This document shows, piece after piece, positions 32,746 through 42,793 of a stretch of 64,000 bases of DNA (positions within the stretch are counted from its first letter, which is position 1; the number at the start of each line of letters is the position of its first letter). The notes under the pieces are model-generated. The model saw only the letters and a list, made by a program, of their open reading frames with translations, ran no database searches and was not told the DNA's origin. Location: contig OY743170.1 in assembly GCA_963555705.1 (NCBI GenBank), positions 33,927,362 to 33,991,361 of the forward strand. The letters are read 5' to 3'. This DNA is from Ligustrum vulgare. Taxonomy: Eukaryota; Streptophyta; Magnoliopsida; Lamiales; Oleaceae. The position numbers were made by a program, and so were the translations under genes.

Positions 32746-34203
32746 ATGTCTTCAAATCCTTTTTCATTATCAAAATCTCCTTCTACTTCTTCTTCGTCAA
32801 CTTGTTTTAGAAAATCTGATGCATCAAAAATGGACTGTCTATATGAGATATCCTATCTTTCAGAATCTGATAAAGTTCCACTCACAGATCTACCCCTCAT
32901 AAATCCATATCTTCCATATACAAAACCTCGTCAGTCCATAACCAAAACTGTTCGCAGTATTATTTCCCCTCAAAAATCCCAAGTCAAAGAATTTGTTCAA
33001 CCCTCAAAATTTGATCAACACTTTCTGCCTGCAACAGAAAAGGAACAATTTGTTACTCTTGAATTACCCGCCCATCTACCAAAAGTTTGGCTATCTGAAG
33101 GATACACTCATCTCCATTTTGGAGTTGTCCGATTTGCTTTAACCCTTCATGGAAGAAAAGGACTTCCTACAGTTTCTAGAATTGCTTTATTAGACACTCG
33201 ATTCTCTAGGTATCAACATGCCTGCATAGGAACTGTCGAAACTACTCTTAATGCTGGAACTGTTCTTGTTACTATGTTTCCAAATTTCAACATGCCTATT
33301 TCTGATCCACAATTACTCTCAGCCTTGAAAGTTCAAATCCAAATTGTTGGAGCTGTTCCAACATCCCTCACATATGCAGCCACTCTTCACTACCAAATGG
33401 TGTACAGAATCCAAAATCATTCTCTGGATTTTGCCCAATCTCAAGGGACAGATGATGCTTTACTTCTTCATGTAGAGTCGGATCATGTCCCCAGTTGTAC
33501 ATATGTGCCTAGACAACTTCCACGATCAGAATTGGTTAAGCTCATCCCAGAAACATGGGTTACAAGTTATGAACAAGCTCACAAGGGAAACAAAACCTCA
33601 TCTTCAATACAATCCACTGAACCTTTTTTCAGAAAAAAGTCTAATGGAGATATTGAGATTGCATTCAAAAGAGAGACAACGGAAAATAAACCTCCCTGCT
33701 TCCATACACAATTCATGTATACTCAGGAGAAAATCCCAATCTATGCCTTTGATGCAAATGGAAGGCCAGTTTATAACAAAGCAGATCTTGAAGAAAAAGA
33801 TTCTCCCCGACATAGAAGGAAGTCTAAGAAAAACAGTCAGAGAAGACTACATAAAGCCTTCTACAACAATAATCCAAGAGTTGGATTACTTGGAGAGCCA
33901 TCGGGAAAATTTGACTACTATGTCAAATATACACCACCTCCCACAAATGATGATCCAATTGTTCCTACTGGATGGGATGATGACGATGATGATGATTGCA
34001 GCAATTATCATAAAAAATGGATTGGGATAATAATCCTCCCCCATCTTCAATATCCATGTTTCATCCCCCAACTAGAGAAGATTTTCCTCCTTTGGAGACA
34101 TTTGAAAAGGATCATTCCACTCATTCATGGAAGATCAAAAATCCAAACATCAGGAAGTCAGATGGATCAGTGCAACCACTCTCAGCAGCAGAAACCACTT
34201 TGA
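32746..34203 (+). pseudogene. Pararetrovirus movement protein (30K superfamily)
   Basis: A 485-codon open frame. The 30K-type movement domain lies at about residues 100-235: HLHFGVVRFALTLHGRKGLP, the LLDTR motif with its conserved Asp, and TVETTLNAGTVLVTMFPNFN. Such proteins enlarge plasmodesmata for cell-to-cell spread. The last 60 codons after an acidic run (DDDDDD) look out of frame, because the next viral region begins in another frame at 34017. Either a one-base change in the A run near 34012-34017 broke one polyprotein, or the virus used overlapping frames here. Confidence 0.85.
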
Positions 34204-35459
34204 ACTGGCAGTCAGAAAATGCAACACAACAAAATGCCCTGTTAAAAAGAATTGACCAAAGTCAACAGAGGATTGAACAGACTCTTCAGCATCAAACTCA
34301 AATTCTTCTCACACCTCTCCAAGCCTGTAAACAAAGAATTGAAATTCTCCATGCAGACATAATGTCTCGTTTACAAAACCAACTACCTTTTGATATTCAA
34401 GAGAAAGAAATCATAAGTCTAAAAACTCAGCTTGCATCTCTTGAGCCAAATTCATTGATCCCTCCATCAACACCATATTACCCATCCTCATCTTCAACCT
34501 TTCAAATCTCTCAAACAGGACCTTTGATTTCCTCCACTTATGAAGGATCTACATCAACCCTTTTCACACCCGAAGAATGGGAACAAAAGAAAAAAGCTTC
34601 TATGCCTCCTAAAAAGACCAGAGTTATCCAACGAACAAAACCTTTATCCATACAAGAAAATTCATCCGAGAAACAACCTCAAATGATGATAAAGAATCCC
34701 ATTTCCACATTCCTCCAACAAGTCCATACTCTTCCTATCCATACTGCCACCAACACCTTTGAAACTACCTACAATACTGAAACCTATGAGTCTGAGTCTT
34801 CTCAATCTCTTGAAGAAACATCTAGTGAGTCTGAAGATAACGTTCCACCCCTCTATATGGCTGACCAGGAACAGACAAGTCAATCCCAAACAGGTCAAAC
34901 TCAAAGAACAAATGATCCTATTATTGAAGAAACTGAAGTTATTGATGAGGAGATGGAATCCCATACGACTAATCATTATCATTCTTCAAATGGTGCTACT
35001 CCTCCAAAGTTTACATTTGATGATATTCCTCCTCCACAGTGGAAATATAGGATGCAAGAAATGAAAGCCTGGTGTACTGCTGAACTCCTAAAGCCAAACA
35101 TGACCCATACAAAGGTCATAAAAGCCTTTTTGGCAAGGATCACAGGATTTCTCAGAGATTGGTATGATTCAATGGGAGAATACTGACAACGCCAACTCAC
35201 TCAGGAGACAAACACTACAGATGCATTTTTAAATGCACTATATTGAGAATTCTGTGGAAAATCTGATCATGACAAGGAAATTGCCAGAGAAGAATTCTTC
35301 AAATTAAAGTGTTGTTCCTATAATCCAAAAGATCTTGAAAAACATTTCAAGAATGCTGCTCAGAGATACTATCTCATTGGAGGACCAGATGATTCAAATA
35401 TCAAACAGGCATACCTGGAGTCAATTCCACAACCTCTTGGGCAAGAAACACTAAGGACC
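34017..35459 (+). pseudogene. Pararetrovirus coat-protein region
   Basis: Open from 34017 to a TGA at 35184, with a second in-frame TGA at 35244. Both stand where the sense would suggest Trp (a single G-to-A). The first part is Gln/Ser/Thr-rich with a coiled-coil-like KRIDQSQQRIEQTLQHQTQI and an acidic middle. The C-terminal part (WYDSMGEY onward, then KDLEKHFKNAAQRYYLIGG) resembles the capsid region of caulimovirids before the zinc finger. The capsid packages viral DNA. Confidence 0.75.
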
Positions 35460-37298
35460 ATGGAGTTAAGAGGACAACCTTTAAATGCCACTTTTTTTGG
35501 AGAACTTCATAATTGGATAATGAAAACACTGAAGAAGTTGTGCAACCAAAATGCTTTCCTCAAAGATATCAATGCAACTGGCAAAAAATTGGAAAAGGCT
35601 TGTGAAAAGCCTTATCTACAAATCAAGTGGGGCAGAAACATGAAAGATTGTGAATGCAGAGGAAAGAAGAAATTCCATAAAAGAAGATTAAAGCTTTCCC
35701 GAAGAGAAGCTTTTAATCCTTTTCGAAGAAAGAGAAGATTTTTCAGGAGGAAGTTCACAAAGAATAAAGAAAACAGGTGCTTCATCTGTCGAAAGAAGGG
35801 TCATTTTGCGAAAGCTTGTCCAAATAAGAAAAAGGACAAGATTCTTCATCAAATTTTCACAGTCACAAAGATTGATTATGATGATGAAGACCTTGAATCA
35901 TTATTTTCTGAAGAAGATGAGCAAACTCAACAAACTGTCTTCACCATTGAATATGATTCTGATGAATCCAGTGACACAGAAGACACAGGAGAATGTTATG
36001 GTGTACAACTTGTTAATACAGCCTTTTCATCCATATCAGTACCTATGATTGAGGTAAAAATTTTGACAGGAAAATATGAAAGGCCAATTACTGTTGCAGA
36101 GCTATTTGATACTGGTGCTGCATGCTCCATCTTGAACCCTACCATTCTCCCTGAGCATATGTGGCGAGATCACAAAAAGGTTTTTCATGCGGCAAATGGA
36201 GAAAGTTTCTCAACAGAAATAATCAGCAAGCCTGTTAAAATCCAGTTTTTCCCTGAACTCAGTATTTCCCATAAATTAATTGGTTCATCTTTGCCTGGTA
36301 AAGATATTATCCTTGCATGGGATATTATTAAACAGTTATGGGATAAGAAAGTTTTTCCTCGTTCTAATGGTCTCAGGTTCAAGTCCTATTTCCAGCCATA
36401 CATCCAAATGATATCCTATTTTTCCTACACCATTCCAAACATCACTGAAACACTTATCCGAGATTGTTGTGCAGAATCTCATTCTGAATTCCTTACTAAA
36501 TGCACAAATCCCCTCTGGAAAAATTCACATTTCTTCATTTCTCTTCCTTTCAAGAAAAATGAAGATATTAACCCCACAAAAGCTAGCCATCTTGGAATGA
36601 ATCCAGAACATCTTCAACTTGCTACCAAAGAACTTTCTCAATTGCAAAATGAACGACTTATTGAACCAACAAATTCACAATGGGCATGTCAAGCTTTCTA
36701 TGTCAACAAAAGAAGTGAACAAGTTCGGGGGAAATTAAGACTTGTCATTGACTACAAGCCATTGAATGTCTTTCTTGCTGATGACAAATTTCCTCTTCCA
36801 GATCGGAAGACAATGTTTGCAAATTTTTCTCGCGCAAAGGTCTTTTCAAAATTTGATCTAAAAGCAGGATTTTGGCAATTAGGAATCAGACCAGAAGAAA
36901 GGCACAAAACAGCTTTCTGTATTCCTAATCATCACTACCAGTGGACTGTTATGCCTTTTGGATTAAAGACCGCTCCTTCACTCTTCCAGAAAGCAATGAC
37001 AAAAATCTTTGATCCATTACTTGAAACAGCGTTGGTCTACATTGATGACATCTTATTATTTTCTGGAGATGAAGAATCTCATGGCCAATTGCTTTCTAAG
37101 TTCACAGATATTGTTAAACAACATGGTATTATGCTTTCCCAGAAGAAAATGGTGATTGGTGTTAGTGAAGCAGATTTCTTAGGAATGCATATTAAAGATG
37201 GTCAATATTCACTTCAACCTCATGTTGGTCAAGAACTTCTTAAATTTCCAGATGGAAATTTGTCAAAAAGGAAGTTCAACAGTTCCTTGGAGTTGTAA
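35460..37298 (+). pseudogene. Pararetrovirus zinc finger, protease and reverse transcriptase
   Basis: A 612-codon frame continuing from the coat region. Basic Arg/Lys tract, then the CCHC finger CFICRKKGHFAKAC (about residues 105-118). Aspartic protease with ELFDTGAACSIL (about 218). RT with LRLVIDYKPLN, KFDLKAGFWQLGI, TVMPFGLKTAPSLFQKAM and the catalytic VYIDDILLFS (about 523). It copies pregenomic RNA to DNA. The frame is lost by an indel near 37260-37290, just before RNase H. Confidence 0.93.
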
Positions 37299-37303
37299 AT
37301 TAT

Positions 37304-38158
37304 ATGACGGACTTCATTGATCATCTTTCATCCATAATTAAACCACTCCGGCTCATACTCAAAAAAGATCCTCCTCCATGGTCATCCACTCAAACTCAGG
37401 CAGTCAAATCTATCAAACAAAAGGTGAAAGATCTCCCAGCCCTACAAATCCCTATGGATGGAAAACGTGTCCTTCAAACAGATGCAAGTGATTGTTTTTG
37501 GGCAGCTGTCTTACTTGAAGAAAAAGGAGGAAAAAGAAGAATCTGTGGATACAAAAGTGGATCATTCACTGAATCAGAAAAGCATTACCATTCCACTTTC
37601 AAAGAAATACTGGCGGTCAAAAGAGGAATTGAAAATTTCCAATTTCATCTTATTGGGCACAAATTCTTAGTGGAAATGGATATGTCAGCTTTTCCAAAAA
37701 TGCTTTCTTTTAAAAGGAAACAAATCCCAAACTCTCAACTACTCAGATGGGCAGAATGGTTCTCAAACTTTGAATTTGAAGTCAAACATATCAAAGGAAA
37801 ACACAACCTCCTACCAGATCTCCTTTCCAGACCAAAAGTTTCCCTCATATTACCTCCAAAACCAATTCCAGTTATCTACATGATGGATTCAAATCAATTT
37901 CCCTTCAACAACTCTACTCCTTTTCCTCCTGAACTCTATGAACTCATAAGATCCAAAACCCTCAAAACCAGATCACAAGAACTCATGTTAAAATACCAGT
38001 CCCTTGTTATAAGACAAACCGGAATTGAAACACTCGGTGGTCTAGGATTTCATCCAGATTACCCTTTTTTCACCTTATTCCGTTTTGATCTCAGGCACCA
38101 TGCAGTCAAATTTTCAAAAGAAACTCTTTGTTTTCTGTGGTACCTTTTAGAAAATTAG
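37304..38158 (+). pseudogene. Pararetrovirus RNase H, right copy
   Basis: 284 codons in a new frame relative to RT. TDASDCFWAAVLLEEKGG gives the first catalytic Asp, then FTESEKHYHSTFKEILAVKR (catalytic Glu) and the C-terminal VKHIKGKHNLLPDLLSRP. It removes RNA from the RNA-DNA hybrid. The frame ends at TAG 38156-38158, which is also present in the left copy, and stays open again directly after it. Confidence 0.92.
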
Positions 38159-38221
38159 CAAATCGGGATTTTATTTGATGTTCAAAGTACCCTCGAGCTT
38201 TTCACCCGTTATCAAAATGAT

Positions 38222-39175
38222 TTGCGTTTTGACTATTTTGCAAAAAGGTTCTTTGAATGGTTTCACCCAATTTCACACTGGATTAAAATGTTCCAAGCCT
38301 TTTCTTTAAAATTTAAAGATCTCAAAACTTCTGCACGGAATGTTCATGTGATCTTAATTTTTCAAAGACAGGGTTATTTCACAGAATCCCAGGTCTATAC
38401 TCATTTCAGCAGTGTCAAGGAATATGCAGTTCAGCCTTTCAATATGCATAAAGATTGGGAGCACTATCCAAAGGAATTTCGTAATTTCCAGAGACGCATG
38501 GCAGAAATCAATCAGACAATTCCACCACAAATATGGCCAGATTATTCAGATGATGCTCCATGGGAAGCTTTGCCAATTGAGTATACCAGAAAGATCCAAC
38601 AAGATATCCAAGCTTATCAGGATACTCATCTACAAAGATATCCTGATTCATATACCACAGATTATGATTACGCATTTGATATGCAATATGGACAGTTATA
38701 CCAGGGAAGGCCAACGCAAAGTCTGGGTGATACATCAAGATATTCAGAAAAAACTCCAGAAGGACGCCAGCTAAGGAAAAAGCAAATGGAGATCACTGAC
38801 AAATTACTCAACAGCTTGCATTACAGTATGAAAAAGGAAAAGGCATATAATGAAGGAAAAATTGGTCCCAGTGATACAAGGCTATCATACAAACAGCATT
38901 TGGAAAAAGAAAAAGGAAAAGCAAAAGCAGGAGAATCAAGCAAATCTAGCCAAGAAACTAGTCAAAACTCACAAGATCCATGGTCTCTAACGAATCTAAC
39001 AAAATTAGTGGTAAATTCTGAATCACTAAAAATTTTGGAAATGGCAAAAGAATGGGACCATAACAAACAAAATTGTCAAAATCATCATAACACTGGATGG
39101 TTAAATCAACATGGATTACCCTTACTACCAGGAGAATCACAGGAAGAAGACACAATGAACCTGGACGAACCATGA
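38222..39175 (+). CDS. Pararetrovirus downstream ORF, right copy
   Basis: 317 codons, in the same frame as RNase H and separated from it by one TAG and a 60-base open stretch. The protein differs from the left copy by one residue (KFKDLK against KSKDLK). Because 38159-38221 is also open, it might be read as a C-terminal extension of RNase H if the TAG were passed, or start internally. Function unknown. Confidence 0.75.
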   Translation: MRFDYFAKRFFEWFHPISHWIKMFQAFSLKFKDLKTSARNVHVILIFQRQGYFTESQVYTHFSSVKEYAVQPFNMHKDWEHYPKEFRNFQRRMAEINQTIPPQIWPDYSDDAPWEALPIEYTRKIQQDIQAYQDTHLQRYPDSYTTDYDYAFDMQYGQLYQGRPTQSLGDTSRYSEKTPEGRQLRKKQMEITDKLLNSLHYSMKKEKAYNEGKIGPSDTRLSYKQHLEKEKGKAKAGESSKSSQETSQNSQDPWSLTNLTKLVVNSESLKILEMAKEWDHNKQNCQNHHNTGWLNQHGLPLLPGESQEEDTMNLDEP

Positions 39176-39324
39176 CAAAATACCGTCTTTATTAAAGAAG
39201 GAATCTTTCCTTTTTTCTGTCAAGTGTCAGTCTGTAATAAAGGTTGTTTGTCCGTTTTGTATTTTTTCTGATCTGAAATCTTGCTTTTCTAAAAGTAAGA
39301 TTTTACTTTAAAAAAAAAAATGAA

Positions 39325-39513
39325 TGACGCGTGTCTGTAATTATTTCCAGCATCTTTATTTCCAGCTAAGTTGATAAGGCTTGCAAGTTTGTTTTGACGC
39401 GTGTCCTCCTTGTCGGCCACGCCTTTAGTCTGTTATGTCTTCTTCTGCCTCTTCCCCCTCTATAAAAGGGGAGCTCTTCTCCATTGTAATGGCATCGAGT
39501 CTTCAGCAATAAA
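39325..39513 (+). promoter_or_regulatory. Pararetrovirus promoter and RNA 3'-end signal, right copy
   Basis: TGACGCGTGTC at 39325-39335 and 39395-39405, TATAAAA at 39461-39467, AATAAA at 39508-39513. In a read-through transcript from the left promoter this AATAAA would be the functional RNA 3' signal. Confidence 0.8.
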
Positions 39514-39797
39514 TTTCAGAGTCTTTGTTAATAATCATGTTCTTCTAAAATCTTCCAGTTTTTCCTTAGTTTCCCAAAGTTCTAAGTAGCATAAGTAGGA
39601 ATGATATGAAGTAAGATCATAGTAGTAGCTAGTATGCTCTGCAGTTGCACCTTCATGGTGATCTTCTGCATCAGAAAACTCTACTGATCATTGATCCGTC
39701 CGGAGTTATGGTAACTTACAGCAAATCCAAAAGTCAGGCCCTTTGTTGCGACGTTTTGTGGGCTAGAATACCGTGATTTGTTTAAGGTATCATCACC

Positions 39798-40334
39798 CCG
39801 TATCCCTTGAGGACCGGGAACGCTACAAAAGTGGAAAGAGAATGAGTATATGATTTTCAAAAGAAGCCCTACCAACAACTGTTTTCTAAAGAGCCGGTAT
39901 TTATGTTTTCAATTATCTTGTAGATTAATTAATTGGCGATGAGTCTACTGAGTATTTCTATGAAATGCTCATGCCTATTTTTAACAGTTTTGCAGATTTC
40001 GGAGACGGTGGCAAGCGATGAATGATGGTGGCAATAAACGTTAAATGGTTGAAAGTTTGACTTTAATGATTTCCGTATTTTTCCAAACAATTGAATAATT
40101 ATGAGAACTTCAGTTATTTGAGAAATTATGACATTGTAAATTTCTTTACAATATTAATGGATCGATTTACTATTTCAAATTGTTTCATAAATGTTTTCAA
40201 TTTACCGACCATTACAGTTTAATGAATGTTGCCAAAGATGAATTTCAATTATTTCTTTCGCAAAAATATGATTATGAAAAGTTAAATCAAACGATGAAGT
40301 GGTGAACCGGGTATACGGAACTCGGGGCGCTACA
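39798..40334 (+). repeat. 5' LTR remnant of the Tekay/Del-like element
   Basis: Matches 46948-47477 with about nine differences and an 8-base indel. It starts at cgtatcccttgagg, right at the virus edge, and ends gcgctaca before the PBS. Confidence 0.92.
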
Positions 40335-40336
40335 GC

Positions 40337-40348
40337 TTGTTATCAGAG
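40337..40348 (+). other. Primer-binding site of the Tekay/Del-like element
   Basis: ttgttatcagag, one base different from the common TTGGTATCAGAG initiator-Met type. Confidence 0.75.
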
Positions 40349-40632
40349 TCAGTCTGCGTTTCTGTAGACTGGAAAATTTTCAAAAAGAAATTTCAAGAAA
40401 CAATATTCAATATTTAAGTATTATTGATGAAGATTGCCACTGCCATCATTCGTTCCACCAACTCCGAGGTAAAGAAGTTTACGATATTTAAAGTTATTTC
40501 AGTATTTCGGATACTTATTTTAATGATGTTATTATGCTTGTTATAACTTATATGCTTTAAATGCATGAGGCTTGAACTTTTATATTCATGATAATTACTT
40601 GCTTAAATGCATGAGAAAGAAGTAAAGACTAT

Positions 40633-40677
40633 GAGTACGACTCGGAAAAAGCCCCAGCGAGGGAGCCGAGTCGTTAC
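40633..40677 (+). other. Hairpin module in the element leader
   Basis: gtACGACTCGG pairs with CCGAGTCGTTAC (8 contiguous base pairs plus an outer GTA/TAC pair and a bulge), enclosing a loop aaaaagccccagcgagggag. It is the diverged partner of four modules in the 3' LTR. Confidence 0.75.
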
Positions 40678-40679
40678 TA

Positions 40680-41617
40680 AAGAGAAAGAGATTGTATCCG
40701 AATAAGAAAGAAAAGAGTTTGGAAGCATAAAGAATAAGAAAGAAAGAAAGAAAGAAATGAGTTTTGAAGCATAATGAGAAAAAAAAATTTCAAATAGAAA
40801 AGAAAAGAAAGAGAACGAGTGTTGAGCATAATGGGAATAATATGATTTAAGAATGATTTCAAAATAATTATTGTCCTCGAGTCTAGAAATAATGAACCCT
40901 AACTGGACTTTGCATAATTGATTTTAGACATGGCAATAAGTATGAGAAGTCAATAGAAAGGATTAGACAATATGTTCAGATTATCTATCGTTTAGATTAA
41001 ACGAGAAATAGCAAGCCAATTTTATGAAGTTTTATGAGATGTTGAGATTATAAGTGATATGATTTTATTGAGACTTTTATGAGAAGAATTATGAAGTTAG
41101 AGATTTAAAGATTTGGTTATTGGTGGCATATATCTATAAGTATGAGTAGTCTTTTGAGACAATTAATGTATTGAAGGAAGTGAAATTGTGATATTGACGA
41201 ATATGATTTGAAATTGTTATGTTGAGGAATTATGAATTGAATTATGGGATATTTTTGATGATATTAAAGTGTTGGAATCGTTGTCAATATTTTAAATTGT
41301 TGTGAACAAATGTGGAGTTATTTGTTATTGTTGGTTATGAAGTATACCTACGGGTTGGATAAGTCCAAATTACAAGGGAGACTCTGTCCAAAATTTTATC
41401 ATTTGAAATTAAGAGCATAATATGATAAAGCATCCACTAAAGGAATTGAGGTTAGACATGCAAGTTCATTTACATCACAAGCAAGATTTAGTATACGATA
41501 ACAGAGATATTATTATTTCTCATGAAGAGAACACACAAGAGTCACACTGGAAAGGAAATACATGAAACACACGAAAGCAAAAGAGAAAAACATGGAAAGA
41601 TCGTCAAAATGAGAGAT
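40680..41617. other. Non-coding interior, A/G-rich
   Basis: Long gaaagaaagaaa-type purine stretches (40680-40820), then AT-rich sequence with no conserved protein motif in six frames. Confidence 0.5.
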
Positions 41618-41830
41618 GTGTTTCCGGAGTAGCCGTATCCTACCACCTCAGATCTTTTGAGGAAATAAAGAGCAAACCTTCAAAGAGGTGTGTTTCGAGA
41701 GTAAGAACACTCTGTAATCTACCACCTTGAATCTTTGAAGTACACACAAGATTTAAACATTAAGGAAATCCTAGATATTTAAGGGGTGTCTCGAGAGTAA
41801 GAATACTCCGTACTCTACCCCCACCTATTC
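41618..41830 (+). repeat. Three imperfect structured repeats
   Basis: Modules begin at 41618, 41689 and 41786 with gtgt(t/c)tc followed by gagtaag...actc-type small hairpins and ctaccacc. Each lies next to another short foldback such as CCTCA...TGAGG. Confidence 0.55.
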
Positions 41831-41836
41831 TAGGGT

Positions 41837-42490
41837 TCACAGAGTTAAGTTTACATTAACCGGACTCCATTTTCGCTTGATTCTCCTTCCTTGCGACCAA
41901 TCTACCTTAAATCCTGCTGGATCTTGTATTGGGATATATGACTGCAGCTTATCCAGTAGTTCATCGATAGTAGGAGCAGAAATAAGGATCCTTCTGGAAA
42001 ATGGAGAGATGAATCCCTATTCCACGTCATAGTCAAGAAAGGTTAACAAACCATTAAAGAAATTGTTAACATTTAAAAGCCCAATAGGCTTAGTATGGAG
42101 ATCTAGTTGAGCCCAGGAGGTAATATTAAAGATTTCTTCTAAAGTATCAAAACCTCCGGGCAGGGCTATAAAAGCATCAGAACCAGTTAGCATACAAGTT
42201 ATGCGTTCATGGATGGATAAGGTTTGTACTTCATGCCCTCGAGTTTTTCCTGCTATATCTGCCAAAGGGACAGGTATAACACCGATCACTTTGACTTGCT
42301 ATGTGAGAGCAGATTGGGAAACACAACCCATCAGACCACTGCTACCACCCCCATACACGAGATTGGTACCTTTCTCTCCCAGTTTCTTTCAAAGATCTAC
42401 TGCTGTTTCTAGATACTCAAAACCTTTCCCCACTTTTGATCCACAAAATACACAGATAGTTTTGATCTGTCGAAGTTTTGGTCCTTCCAT
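41837..42490 (-). pseudogene. LOG-like (cytokinin riboside 5'-monophosphate phosphoribohydrolase) intronless pseudogene
   Basis: A full-length copy of about 217 codons. TICVFCGSKVGKG (nucleotide-binding start), NLVYGGGSSGLMG, VIGVIPVPL, SDAFIALPGGFDTLEE (LOG signature PGGxGTxxE with Gly replaced by Asp), SWAQLDLHTKPIGLLNV and ISPFSRRILISAPTIDELL are all in order. LOG enzymes release active cytokinin bases from riboside monophosphates. Breaks: TGA at 42389-42391, TAG at 42299-42301, and a frameshift near 41905 before the VDWSQGRR tail. Plant LOG genes have several introns, and none is present here, so this looks like a reverse-transcribed copy. It is antisense to the host element. Confidence 0.8.
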
Positions 42491-42793
42491 TTTTGAAAGT
42501 AAAGAAGGGAAAACTTACATGAAAATGTGATTTTGGGATGCCTGAACTATGAAAATGCTTGGCTATTTAAAGCCGAAGAACTACACTATTTGCGATTGTC
42601 TTTTGAAAAAGTAAAGATTTATTTTTGACAAAATCAGCCTACTTTTGACAAAATCAACCTACTTTTGAATATTTTTATCGTATCGAGGCTGTCACCTTTC
42701 GGTGATTTAATATTTTATTTCCAACTTTTATCAAAACGCGTGAAATGAAAACAGAAGAATATTTTAAATATGTATCAAGAGATTTACCTTATA
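42491..42793. other. Spacer between two antisense ORFs
   Basis: AT-rich. It contains a short direct repeat, gacaaaatcarcctacttttga, twice (about 42628-42671). A TATTTAAA-like box on the minus strand near 42560-42575 lies upstream of the LOG-like start. Confidence 0.4.

Larger units (their letters stand above)
30264..39800 (+). mobile_element. Endogenous plant pararetrovirus (Caulimoviridae), 1.33 head-to-tail copies
   Basis: Segment 30264-32653 repeats at 37423-39800 with a 7159-bp period (7154 after an A-run indel). This is the expected layout of a circular genome of about 7.15 kb integrated with terminal redundancy. Gene order from the PBS: movement protein, coat-like region with CCHC finger, aspartic protease, RT, RNase H, a downstream ORF, promoter. 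There is no integrase and there are no LTRs. A downstream ORF of unknown function after RT-RNase H fits Florendovirus best, but the genus is inferred. By eye the two copies differ at only about ten sites in about 2.4 kb. The genes are broken by stops and frameshifts. Confidence 0.93.

Noticed and set aside
33485..34030. 181-codon ORF overlapping the movement-protein frame
   Set aside because: Shadow frame of the movement gene, which has the conserved motifs.
30264..39800. Reading the virus block as an LTR retrotransposon because of its long direct repeats
   Set aside because: The repeats include coding sequence (RNase H and a downstream ORF), there is no integrase, the movement-protein domain is present, and the PBS sits in the unit and not beside a repeat end. 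A circular pararetrovirus integrated with redundancy explains all of this.
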